NCBI GenBank assembly: GCA_947034885.2
Contig: OX344749.2
Location: 53,845,682 to 53,909,681 of the forward strand
From: Thuidium tamariscinum
Taxonomy: Eukaryota; Streptophyta; Bryopsida; Hypnales; Thuidiaceae
DNA length: 64,000 bases
Direction: 5' to 3'
The position numbers and the translations under genes were made by a program. Within the stretch, counting starts at the first letter, position 1. Every line of letters begins with the position of its first letter. The notes below the pieces were generated by a model, which searched no databases, was not told where the DNA came from, and saw nothing but the letters and a program-made list of their open reading frames with translations. Of the stretch, positions 1 through 11,630 are shown piece by piece.

Positions 1-1244
1 AATACATGGGCAAGACTTTTATTGAAGAATTCTTCAATGTGAAAGGTATTGTGACTCATCAAAAGCAAAAAAGCTACTCCCTTCAAGTTCTAGAATGATG
101 TGTTAGCTCCTCAAAGAACAAACATTCAAATTTCGAATAGAATCACATTCCAAACATATAAAATTGTGATTTTTCAACCATTTTTTTGGATAGAATCTTG
201 TATTGGTTCTTTGACACTTGTACGGAATAGATTCTGAAGACTTTGTTTTATAGATGTTTTATTACCAAAAGAATATAATATGTTTTACTTCAAAAGCATA
301 CTTTTTAGTTCAAAAAATTGATTCTTTAAATGACTTTATGAAATAATTAATATAAAAATCTCCAAAATTCACCATAGTCAAGATAGAAAATTTAATTAAG
401 AAAATTCATGTGAAAAATGAAATATTGAATCTAAAATTAGTTTTGAAAGAGATGTTGAATTTTTTGCCAAATTTTTTATTAATAAGTATTGGTTGTTGCA
501 GTAGAAAATCCAATCATATGGATATGATCTATAGATCATATTTTACAACATTTTTTTGAAAATACTCATTAAATTATTACTCTCAATTTCATTTAATGAT
601 ACATCTTCACAATTTTAGAAATTTGGACTACTTCCTATTCCTTGATCCCCTAATAGCCAAGGGGAAGTATACTTTCAATATGCCAAGCACAAGCTACCAA
701 GAATGCAGTTAGTGATTTGTTTGTTCATTTTTTTTTGAGATCAAATAGAATGTAGCTATAGGAAATCTCTTACAGTTCACATTTAGGGTAAACACCTAAA
801 AAATTTCAAATTATTTGACCATACAATTTAGTAGATATGTAGTATATATTTAAATTTGAAGTACTAATATTTGGGTCAATGGAAAAATATAGGAGTATAA
901 TGTAAAGGACCATATCTTAATGAAAATATTTTGAAATGATATCTTTTTCTGTAATCAATGAAAGACAAGTGTTGAGATTACTCATCTAAAATTTACAACA
1001 TTCTTAACAATCTTCAAGTCAAGGTAGAGCTGAAATGGCAGTACCATTTGCCTAAAAAACAAGTATGGGATACTTTTCTTCTCCTTAAGCTTCTTGGATC
1101 TTCCCTTTTTGAAGATTTCCCTCTTTTGAAGTGGGCAATAATTGCATTGTATGGCTGACCTATAGTCCATGTCCAAAGTGAGTCCCAAAAACAAAGCTAC
1201 AAACTATACTACATTCAACTTAAGAAAATTCTAGAAGGTGTAGT
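1..1244. other. AT-rich gene-free stretch
   Basis: The sequence is very AT-rich with frequent homopolymer A and T runs and stop codons in every frame. The only open frame of note (982-1194, minus) lacks an ATG and has no recognisable domain, so I do not call it a gene. Nothing else is seen. Confidence 0.6.
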
Positions 1245-1772
1245 TTAAACCCTAAAGGATTTTGACTATGTTTTCACCCAAAATGCTACAAAACTGAAAA
1301 TTTTAATACAAGTGCAAAATTTTAGATAAAAGACATCTTTTGATACATATAATTGTAGAATCTTGTAGTAAGGTGGTTTGAAAAGACATGAAAAAAATTT
1401 CAAAATTTCCACTAGGTAGATTGCAAGATATTAGCATTTGAATTGACAAAAATCTTTCTTTTATCCTTGCAAAAATTCAAGCAACTGCACTTCATAAGGT
1501 CACATTTGTATGAAAAAATGTTCAAAATGGTGGTTATTCTTTGAATTTATTCTTCAATGCAAGTTAGTTGCTCACTCCATGATGAAAACTACAATCATGA
1601 AATAATTTTTTGATCATTCAGTCAAAAGTTATAAGAAACTTTGGGCCTTAAAGTTACTCCTTGGGCACATGTGTAAAAACTTAAAAGAAAAAAAACATAA
1701 ATTCCATCCATAGTGAACTAGCCAAAATTACTATGTTGCCAAAAAATGGTGTTTGGACCTTTAGGAGTTAAA
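1245..1772 (+). mobile_element. MITE family A, internally deleted copy
   Basis: The left end reads TTAAACCCTAAAGG and the right end CTTTAGGAGTTAA, which are inverted copies of each other. The interior matches the copies at 15602-16530, 35173-36125 and 42734-43685, including the shared 'gactatgttttcacc', 'agattgcaagatat' and 'ctgcacttca' blocks. At 530 bp it is about 420 bp shorter than the other copies: it jumps from the block ending 'cttcaatgcaagtt' to the block 'gggccttaaag', so the middle is deleted. No coding capacity is seen, so it is non-autonomous. Confidence 0.8.
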
Positions 1773-2613
1773 TTTACAATATTTTAATTTTTCCTTGAAT
1801 CTTTTATCATAAAAAATACATTAAGCCAATATATTATACAAGAAGTAATTTAAAGACTATATATAATTGCTCATTTGATTTGAAGATCATAACGACAGTA
1901 AAAGTGTATTGTATGTAAAACTAAAATGATTATCCTTGAAATTTTCATCATATTTTTCATTGCTATGTATACTGTGAGAACTGAGAAGAAATTTGACTAT
2001 GAGAAGAAATTAAAGTAGGTTACCTAATCAATGTAATAAACTTCTTTTATATTGACCAATTTATTCTTATTTTTTGTCATAAAATGACAAAACTGACAAA
2101 TTTTTACAAAACTAATGGAGATTTTCACATGTGTGGACTACATGTAGTATAATGTTCTTTTAAACTTGGGGGATAAACTCCCGATGCAGTAGAAAGTGGT
2201 GTGCAAATAAAAAATAGGGTCAATTTAATTTATAGGAGGAAAAATTTATATTTTCTTGTAAATGTACAATAGCATTGGTAATATGTCTTGGTTGGATTTA
2301 TATATAAAATAGGGTGGGAAGAAATTCCTCATTTGTTTTAGTAGTAAAAGAAAAATAGGATGCCAAATTTTTAATTCTCCTATAAGTGCTTAGTAGGTTT
2401 GGTTTGACATTTAATAGCTTTAGTAACCAAGTTGTAAGTTAATTTAATATATTGTTTAAATTTGAATTAGGTACCTTTAGGATGCTAGGAAATGAATTGG
2501 CATGATGTCATGGTAGTTTTGCAGAGTTGTTATGGTTTAGAGTATCCCCAATGGATTGTCTGGTGTGCATTGTAGATTTCCAATTGTTGGTTTCTGAGTT
2601 TCTCAATGCACAA
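1773..2613. other. AT-rich gene-free stretch
   Basis: Low-complexity AT-rich sequence between two MITEs. I see no gene, RNA or terminal repeat in it. Confidence 0.55.
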
Positions 2614-3331
2614 GGGTGATTGCAATAAACGGCTGTCTTTTTTGGCATCACAATGGAAGTGATTTTTGTGCCATCAATTATAACTTTTGAGGCATGAAGC
2701 CAATTTACTTCAGATTTTTATTGAAGATGATCAACTTGATAGTAATGAGATCCCATATTTTTAAGAAATATTCCAAAAAATATTTTCTAATTAAATTTCA
2801 ATTTAGCTAATTTGTCATACTTTGCAATTTAGGGTTTTTTAATACTATGGAGTATCCAAAATTAGTGATGTAGACTTGAAATTTGTATGTTCTATTTAAA
2901 CACTAGAGATTCATGTGTCCACCAAAAATATTTTTAAAAAACATTATTTTAAGTCTTTTAGATTCATCCAAATAGGGGCCCCTTGTGTGTGCAATTCTGA
3001 ACATTGAAAATGGTTTTTAAATCATCCTTTTGGTGGAATCTCATCATCATCAATCCTTCCCAAATTGTCAAATTTTAGTTTTTTTTTAAAATTCCTATTT
3101 TTTACAAATTAAATGTGAAAATACTCATTTTCATGAGAATTAGCATTTTTCTAGTTCACCTAGTTAGAAAATTTTTCTACACTTTTCCTTTCTAAGGTAC
3201 CTTTTTCTTAAAGGTATATGCACTAAATATATTTTTCACATTTAAAAAGAATTATTTTTCTAATTAAACAATATTCCCAAAAGAAAAACACAAACAAGAC
3301 AAAAAATAGAAGGCCTTTCTTGCAACTACCC
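2614..3331 (+). mobile_element. MITE family F, copy 1, with 4-bp target duplication ACAA
   Basis: The left end GGGTGATTGCAATAAACG and the complement of the right end, GGGTAGTTGCAAGAAAGG, are inverted copies with a few mismatches. The 4-bp flanks are identical: ACAA at 2610-2613 and ACAA at 3332-3335. The element is 718 bp, close to the 729 bp of the second copy at 33407-34135. The interior is AT-rich with no coding frame. The superfamily is not resolved from ends alone. Confidence 0.75.
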
Positions 3332-6031
3332 ACAATAATTTCTTATAGGCTCAAGTGAAATTTCTTGACAAATTGGTGATTCATTGTCGTGATCATACTA
3401 ATTGAAGATTTTCTGATTGTGCCTATTTACCAATGATGTCCCTATGAGCTTTATTAGTTTAGAGTGTGCCAAATTTGTTGCTTCTGATAAGTTACATATC
3501 TTTGATGCTTGTCTTTCATTTGCTTTACGTTTAGGATTCAAGTTGCGTTCATGTGCATATTGTGGGTTTAAGGCATCTTTTGGGCTTTTGGTTTTGATTT
3601 CATATATGCAATGCTTAGGATGTGAGAATGGTGGACAGGGGTCAAAGGTTTTGGAATTGTTCTCCAATTTGTACTCAAGGTTTAGGATTCAAATCAAATT
3701 TGTTTCTAGCTATGCTAGCTCATCGTGCTAATTCAAGATTTTTTGGTTGCTTTCACTACTGGTTTAGGATTGAACTTCTAGCTTTAATTATGGTGCACTT
3801 CAACAATCTTGCAAAGATTTAGTATTGCAACTTCTAGTAAGTTACATGCTCTCCGATGCTTGCATTGATTTCTTTTCAATTCTTGTACACATTGCGTGGT
3901 ATTTTCGAGAAAAATTGGGACCTATAGCACCCTCTTTTTGACGGCAGATGGTGAACTACTCCTTTTGCTAAACTCTCAGCTGATGATCTTTGTGGACTAA
4001 AATGTAGCTTTGGAAGATGATGGCCAAGAATGTCTGCAATAGCAGCATCCTGGTGGCATTTGTCCAAGTCTTCATTGCTTGATTTCTCTTCAATAGCCTA
4101 ATTGTACTCCCTAAAGTGCAATGGTAGTTTTTTTGGGTTTCTTCTTTTATTTTAGTAGTTGCAAGTTATTTGAAATATGTCACTATTGCAGCTTGTGATG
4201 TAGTACATATACACATTTTTAGGCTATCAATTATTGTAAACTACATGGTAGATTAGCATCTTACAAGGGAGTGAATGATGTTAGAAAAGTCTTGAACTTG
4301 AACTTGCTAGTTCTTAGCTTTAAAATGTACTTGAATTTGCTAGTTTTTAGTTTTGAAATGCATTTGACTACAGGCAGTTGCATCTGTAAACATTTTCATA
4401 TTAAATTTCTCTTTATTTTTGTATATGTATATCATTGCACTCATCTTCTCTCAAATTATCATTGCTTTGGATTGTATGCTATATGAAGATTTATGCATTT
4501 GTATTTGTTTGCTACAAAATTGTGAGATGTATATTCAATTGTGGTTTTTGATATGGTCCACTACTACAACTTGTTCTTGGAGAGAATTAGGCAATTCCAA
4601 ATAGTAACTTTTGCTTTCAACACGCTTGCTTTCACAATATATTGCAAGTCTTTTGAGTACTACTTACTTTTTGAATGTAGAAAAAAAATAGGGTGTCCAA
4701 AAATAAGCCCTCTAAGATTTTTCAAAAAAAAATAGTATATACAAAAATATGCACTAGTAGCTTTTTATCTAATAATAGGGGGGAGAAAAAAATTGGGAGG
4801 GGATAAATACCCCCCCCCCCCATTAAATACTTCATTATCGCACGCAGTTTTAAATTGTAAAGGGGAGTTTACCCCGAGCTTTTAAAATGAAAGTAAAAAA
4901 TGGGAATGCAAATTCACATTTAAATGGCTAAGTGAGTTCAAAAGTAATATTTGAGTATATTGTGATGTAGCGTGCCTATTATTTAATCCTATAAAGACGA
5001 GTTAGTCACTACGAAAAATATCTTTTATAAAATAGAGTGAATCATCTACTTTAAAATAACCAAAAGTACTCATTAAAGGTCAAACTACTATCCAAGATCT
5101 CTCGACCTTTGAGTCCAAAATTTCAAAGATGAACAATTGCACTTTTATTTTATATAGAAGGATTCTTTGTCATCTAGTGTCTACAATAACATTATAGGAT
5201 TAAAGTAGTAATTTTAGCCCTCTACATTGCTAAAAGTAACAATTGGATAAATTCAATTGAAGAATGTTTGATAAAAAAAAGTCCAATTTACATGTAGTTT
5301 GAAGTGAAATGTGCACTGTAACTGTAATTTGCTAAGGCCATTATAATTTTTGTTTACTAGCTGGATTTTGAATTTATTTATTTATTTTTTCCAATATTCA
5401 AATTTGAAATTTCTTGTACCTCTTCAAAGTAACTTTGAATTCACTTCAAATGATTAGCTTTTCACTATTTTGGAATTTATTTAGAAATTGAAAACTATGA
5501 GTTGTATTTGGCATGCAGGGCAATTATATTTGACTATAATTGTAGACATCTCAAAGGTGTAAATAAAAGACTTCAAAAGCACCAACAAAGTTTAACTCTA
5601 GAAGGAAAGGCCTATACTTACTAATTTTAGGTCTCACTCTCCATCACTTTGTTTGTTGCCATTTTGCAATTAGATATGAATGAAAATTTGTAAAAGAAGA
5701 AATGTAGAAAGTTCATATCAAATACAAAACATATTCAACAAAAATGAGATTTTTACCATAGATGTATATACTATAAAGTATAGCATCATGGTATAAACCA
5801 AAATTATAGTGATATTCTAAAATTTAAAAAATCAACAATAGACCCAAAGTTTATATTGCTATAAAACATTGAAGTTTACTAATTTTTCAAACTTTCTAAT
5901 TAGAATAAAATTGCTCTTGATATGCTTAATAGTTGGCCTCAAATTCAAAATATATAATTTTTATGGCTAAAATTCACATCAAATGTAAATAGTAAAATTG
6001 ACCAAAATACACAACAACAATGATTTATAGA
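3332..6031. other. AT-rich stretch with short homopolymers and weak open frames
   Basis: Open frames at 3417-3731 (104 codons) and 3398-3667 (opposite strand) overlap each other. They have no recognised motif or splice context and I read them as chance. A run of 14 C lies at 4811-4824. Around 5030-5215 the text loosely resembles 33200-33350 (shared 'caagatct', 'ttgtc', 'tagtgtc', 'ggattaa' blocks), probably another decayed repeat. Confidence 0.5.
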
Positions 6032-6887
6032 TTAACCCTACAGTGCTCTAATGTCCATTTTTTGGACGATGTATAAATTGAAAATTAAATTTCTTTCACA
6101 TTTGAGTTATTTGTAAAGTATACTAAATCAGGGTTTAAACCCATGAGTTTTGTAAAAAAGCCAGTTGAGTTAAAAAAGTCGAAATAAAAGTGGGTATAAA
6201 ACTTATTTTTCCATCAAAATGGTGCCTAAAAAAGTTTGGTCCCCACTTTTGAAGTCATGTGACATAAGTATCTTGCAAAAAAAGTTTGACGCTTCAACTA
6301 TAGTTGTCTTCTCAACTTCAAAAAAAGTCATGCCCAAAGTGTGGGGGGGGGGACTTTACAAATAACTCAATTATAGCTTTGATGAAAGTCATCTTAGTTT
6401 TCAGTGATTTTTTAATGAAATCATTGTCCTATCTAAAGCTTGGATTTGGTATCACTAGAGTACATTTAAAAAAAAATTACAAATGTGGAAGTTTGTGAAG
6501 TCGTTGACCAAGCCAAAAATGCATTGACTCTAGTTCAAACCAAGAATTGCAAAAATGAGGTCATTGAATCAAAGAACAAAAAAATTCCAAAAAATCACCT
6601 TGTCAAAAGAACCTCATTTCAAATCCATTCCAACAAACTTTATTCAAAAAATGACAATACTTTGGTTGTAATTGAATATACAAGGAATATTGAATTCTCC
6701 CTTTCAAATTTTATAGAAAATATTAGTGATAACATTAGTGAATCTAACCACATGGATAGAATCTAGAACTCAGACTCTACAACTTGTATTTGTACCTCAA
6801 TTTCAAAGTATTCTTCCAAATAGTCCTTTCTAATGATTTTTTCAAAATTGTCAGTTCTGAAATGACTCTGGATGCTTAAGGGGTAAA
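6032..6887 (+). mobile_element. MITE family D, copy 1
   Basis: It starts TTAACCCTACAGTGCTCTAA and shares collinear blocks with 54401-54989: 'ctctaatgtccattttttgg' against 'ttctaatgttcacttttggg', then 'gaagtttgtgaa', 'gttcaaac', 'aatgaggtca' and 'acttcatttcaaatcc'-type text. The right end is less certain, near 'gcttaaggggtaaat'. The frames at 6304-6498 and 6485-6766 lie inside this repeat; the second copy does not keep them open, so I do not treat them as genes. A run of G interrupts the interior at 6344-6353. Confidence 0.7.
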
Positions 6888-7813
6888 TGGATTCTTCTTA
6901 ATATTGAAAAGTCAGTAATATTGAAATGAGGGACTTTACAATGCTCTTCACCGTAAATGTACTCAAACAACTTTGGCATGAAAAAAACGTCCTTTTCCAT
7001 CCTACAGTCTTAGGTGAAGTCTTTCAAAGCTGACCTGGCGTGAAAGAAGACCTCTTCCTGACGGATCCCCTTGCGGTGTGCTCTTCACCACAATTGTTTC
7101 AAAAAACAACAACGAAAACGAAAACAAGGAGCGACGCTTATTAGCATCCGCACCAGTGATAACTTACAGCACAGGGTTCAGTTGAATAACTTCCGTTCCT
7201 CCCGGTCGTGGGAACTGTTGAATTTCCGCCTGCTGGAGTGAGCCCCACTGAGTGCGGCACTGCCCACTCCCGTCGGTCGGTCATCGCTGCAACCACTGTT
7301 TTCGTTCGGCGCCCCGCCCAATTCCCGAAGCATACGCGCAGCCTTGCTCATTAATAGCCTCCCCGAACTTATTGTTTCAATGGATCCGTGCTTCTGTGGC
7401 CTTTTCCGTTGAGCCCCATCGCCCACTGCAGGACGGACCGGCCGCTCATTAAGTTAAGCTAAGCTATTGTTAGATGTACTGTATCCGCTCCCCCCATGGA
7501 ATCCTCATCAGTCCTTTGACTTGCACTTAAAGAAACTGAACACCCGGCATGACAGATTGCACACGGTTTCACATTCTCGGCGGGGTAAACCAGGCCACGT
7601 TTTTGGGAAATCACGCCACGTCTGCCTGCCTGTCTGCATTTCGATGATTAGTACACTACCGGTACTTCGGAAGGTTTTGCTCTCTATCCTTTGAACGCGT
7701 ACTCCCGCCAGTGATACAAAAGCTTATTGCAGTTCTCCTCGTCTCAGATCGCGAAGCTGGGTTTGTGTGTAGAAGGACTCTCAGATTGAACTTGGGAGGT
7801 GTAAGTGGGAGAG
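6888..7813. other. Transition from AT-rich sequence to the GC-rich 5' flank of the next gene
   Basis: Base composition changes sharply near 7020 to roughly balanced GC. The overlapping frames on both strands at 7178-7694 lack ATG starts or motifs and are best read as promoter and 5' leader of the gene starting at 7814. I can name no specific promoter element. Confidence 0.45.
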
Positions 7814-8362
7814 ATGGCTTATTCTGCAATGGCGAAGGTGGTAACGGTGCTGTGTGTGGCGTTCCTGGTGGCGCATGTGGAGAGTGCCCGCCTCCTCAAG
7901 CATTACGACGATGCGGGAGTGACTGCCGAGACTTTCCCGTCGCAGGAGGTCCCTGAGGCTGAAGCCTTCGCAGAGCTGCACGCGGATGGGCCTGTGGCGG
8001 AGTACAACTACAACCTTCCCGCAGACAATACTCCGATCACCGAGGAGGCGACAACCGACGAAGTGGTGTACGCCACGGAGGGGATTGTGGTAGGAGATAC
8101 CACGGCTGACCCGTCACCCGCCCAAGAATCGTACGTGTTCGATGCTCGACATGAAGAAGCGCCAGTCCATACCACCGAGGACCCAACTACTCAGGATTTT
8201 GAGCCTCTGCCAGATAGTCAAGATGGGGTGGAACCCGTGTACGACTCGACGTCCCTTGCCAACGGTCAAGATTTCGAATTCCAAGAGATCCCGGATGAAG
8301 AGGTCAGCCAGGGGGGTGGGCCGGGCTTCTTCGCTTTCGATGATTCGCTGGCTTCGCCTTGA
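7814..8362 (+). CDS. Predicted secreted acidic protein of unknown function
   Basis: A single open frame of 182 codons from the ATG at 7814; a second ATG at 7829 is also possible. Residues 1-25 form a clear signal peptide: short N-terminus, Lys, hydrophobic VVTVLCVAFLVAHV, then a likely cut after VESA. The mature part is strikingly acidic, rich in Glu, Asp, Thr and Pro with almost no Lys, has no Cys, and repeats loose E/D-Y/F patterns; the end is rich in Gly and Phe (GGGPGFFAFDD). I recognise no domain. The pattern suggests an unstructured extracellular or wall-associated protein, but that is inference. Codon use is GC-rich like the other genes here, and a good AATAAA signal lies 335 bp downstream. 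A splice site in the leader cannot be excluded. Confidence 0.7.
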   Translation: MAYSAMAKVVTVLCVAFLVAHVESARLLKHYDDAGVTAETFPSQEVPEAEAFAELHADGPVAEYNYNLPADNTPITEEATTDEVVYATEGIVVGDTTADPSPAQESYVFDARHEEAPVHTTEDPTTQDFEPLPDSQDGVEPVYDSTSLANGQDFEFQEIPDEEVSQGGGPGFFAFDDSLASP

Positions 8363-8696
8363 AGATGCTGGATGTTCAACGAGATCGTACTGGCATGGAA
8401 GATTTACGCTAGCTAAGATACTGGAAGCTAGCATTGTGCCTCGGCTAGCATGGCCGCCCGTGTAGGACGGGATGGAAGGGTTTGGGAAGTAGGGGTGATG
8501 TGTGCAGTATGTGTGTTGCTCTTTTCCTCTTTGGAATGGTAATTGAGCCGTCCCATGTTCGAAGTTGTACACTGTTTATTTGATTGTAAATCAATCTCTG
8601 TCCGGTTGGCTTGATGAGACCGCGCTACGGTGGCCCGAAGCAGGTCCGGACAGGCGGTGGTTATGAATGTAACCGTTGCCATTCTTGTGTTGCTGC

Positions 8697-8702
8697 AATA
8701 AA
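8697..8702 (+). promoter_or_regulatory. Probable polyadenylation signal AATAAA
   Basis: A perfect AATAAA lies 335 bp after the stop of the acidic secreted protein gene, in its GC-balanced 3' flank, where a plant 3' UTR would end. Confidence 0.5.
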
Positions 8703-11630
8703 GCTGCACTCTCGAGGATTTCGAGGACTTGTTTGCAGGCTCATTTGACTTGATGTGTTAATGTGGGCCTGCATATTTTTTCTTATTGTTGGCTCAACGG
8801 TGCACATTGTTGTCGGTTCTTGGTTGGTATGGAGTGTGCAGCAAACTGCTTCGATCAGCGACAGGGCTTGTGTGCACAATGCCACCTGATGAGACCACGG
8901 GCACTCCAGATTGAATATGAGAAATCGAACACATTCTGGCCATGGTGTTGTGCTCTCGATGTGGTGTTTCTTCCTGTCTTCTGCTATGGAAGGATTCGTT
9001 CAGTCGATGAAAACCAATGAAGTCCCATATGAGTCATTCTTATACCAAGTACCAACCCAACTATGTGTCACGAACATCACGTAGATCATTACTGGTACTT
9101 CGCGTATTGGATCGTTGACCTATGCCGGATGCTACGGAGTCGGAGTGTCTTCGGGTTACCTGAGAATGTCGATGTGAGGAATCTTATCTGACTGGTGAGT
9201 GTGAGTAGCTTTCGTCACACCATTGGGGCTGCCAGAGAGCGAGTTGCAATCCTGCCAATCTGACATTAGTATCCCAACATCGCGTCTCATTACATGCTCC
9301 AAGGTCTGGGGTAAGCGGTTTCCGATTTCATTGACATCACCGGAGCATCTTGTACTGCATGTCCAATGCTTGAAGAATGACCGAAATTTAACCGAGCTAG
9401 ACCAATAGATCTACTGACTTGTGCAATCGTTCAGTTGCCTCTTCAATATCCTGATGGCTCTGGAAGGACGCCAAGGACATAAAGTGCCCTGTGGATGAGT
9501 GGTAAAAACAGCCACTCAGGCTTTCAGTTCCCCATTGTGAAGAATGGATGATTTTCATCGCAATCTTGAGTGGAACTTTATTGATGCTGGGGTGGGCACC
9601 TCAAAACTCTCGGCCATTTTTTGACTTTGTCCATTTGTCGAAAAAAACCTCTCGGCCATTTTTTTCTGCTGTTTATATTTAAAATTATTAGCCTAATCAA
9701 TTTTTATTTTTATTTTTTGGGGGTTGGCAGGTCAAAGAAAAGCATTTGGATATCATATGCAAATTTTATAAAGGGTCAAAGTTTTCTTTTGGTAAAAGTT
9801 AAAAATTGTCTCTTCTATAAAGGCACATATTGATTTTGGAGATGTATATAGAGTTGGCAACCTTAGTTAGCATACAATTATGGGGGGTCTTTCTTATATG
9901 CACATCCATGTATTCAATGTAAGACATTTTGTTTTATTGTAATTCATATGGGATAGTTCATCAAAAAAATATTACTCTATACCATGTATTTCAATATATT
10001 TTGGAATATAATATTTTTTTATTTTATAAGTGAATTTCAATTTACTTTAATTTTGAGTTTTTTCCCTTGAAACTTGATTTTGGCATCCTAAATTGTTTTT
10101 CTAGCTTCTGAATGAAGCTTACAAAATGAACCTTCTGAAGTATAGTTTCTAATCCACTTGGAATATTGAATTCTTTTGGAAAATTAGAATTATAATAGAC
10201 TTAGAAAATTGAGGATCCACAACCTTACTTCTATATATGAAATTTAAAAAAGAAAAAAATCACCAAATTGTTTTATACTATAATGTACAGGATACTTCTA
10301 TTATGAATTTTTTAGGTTTTTTGAACATGACTTGTGCCTAATATGAATCTTCATCATTTTTTCTTAAAAAAGTTGTTTGAAAATTTCACAAAGAATTCTA
10401 GAAATCTTATGAAATATATTGAACATCTTTAAAAAAAACCAATCGAAACAAAAAAATTCATTCATAAACACTCGAAAAAAAAATTTGTTCATAAAAAATT
10501 TATTTATAAATACTTTGGAGCATCAAAGAATTAGACTATCAAAAACAAAAAATGAGTTTCACTAAGGCTATTGCCTTTGGTTCTTTGTACTTTTTCCCTT
10601 GCAATGGAAACTGTCCATGTGTTTCAACTGAAAAAAAGAAAAGAAAAAGAAATGGACTATATATAGTGAGGGATTTTCAAGTTTGTTTATGCAGTCTCGT
10701 GCTCCATCTTTTAGGGGATACAGTCGTGAATCCTAAACACCTACTGTAGCAGCCTCTGTAATGTAAAAAAACACGGGTCATTTCATTTGCTTAAGAAACA
10801 AAAAAAAACCCAAAAAAACACGGGTCTGCGAGGTATTCTACCAACGGTGAGCACAAAAGTACACATTTTCACGGGGCCAGCAGACTAAAAGTTTAACGTT
10901 CCTGATCTCAGTGTCGGGGCTTGTGAATCTGGCCGCATTCAACCCTCCATGTGTCCACACTCCAGAGTCCAGACCCGACTTCGTCGCCACTGATATTGCA
11001 ACACTCGTCAGTGCATCATCAGAAAATGCCGCAACTTGGAATCCGAGATTGTGATCGTGTCAAAGCTGGAGGCTACTCCAGTTATCCAGATCCGGAACTA
11101 TAGTAACATTGCAACCCACCCTCTCTGAAGACACTGTACCTTACTACTTACTCCGTAGCTTATAATTGCCCATTCCCTGCATATCCTGCAAACCCTGCCA
11201 TGTTGTGTGCTCATCCGACTGGCAACTTCTATCCCACAAGTCAAGTTGTGAATAGACACGAGAGGTCCACACGTCCCCCACGAGACAGTCTCAGGGGGGG
11301 GAGGGGTAGTGGAGACAACAGAAGCAGCCCTTCCAAATGAATGGGGTGGAATCGCATCAAATCAAAATAATTGCAGAACGATAGCCGATCCCTGTCAAAC
11401 AGACTACTGTAGAAATGTGCTTTTTCGTTTCCATCTTTAAAGAAACCGCTCTATCTATTGTACAGAATGTGCCTCACCCTAATGCCCAGATTTTGGTACA
11501 AGTTCTATCAACTATCACACCATCTTGTCGTCAAATCTGCTACCTAAAAGTAAACCCTAACCACAGGAATTCCAGAGCTGATTCCACAGGGAGTCCTGGA
11601 GCAGCAATTCCATGAGTACCGAAGGCAGGG
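8703..11630. other. Gene-free interval, GC-balanced edges around an AT-rich centre
   Basis: From 8703 to about 9600 the sequence is GC-balanced but holds only short overlapping frames without motifs. A phrase ctcggccatttttt occurs twice about 40 bp apart near 9611-9665. The part at 9660-10760 is AT-rich and empty. The part at 10800-11630 is GC-balanced again and is the likely 3' UTR and downstream flank of the minus-strand translocator gene. Confidence 0.5.

Noticed and set aside
3398..3731. Overlapping 89- and 104-codon frames in the AT-rich left part
   Set aside because: No motif, no supporting context, and the frames overlap on opposite strands; likely chance.
6304..6766. Two short plus-strand frames that look coding-like (one with CPKCGGGDF)
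   Set aside because: They lie inside a family D repeat. The Cys-containing piece depends on a G homopolymer run and the second copy at 54401-54989 keeps neither frame.
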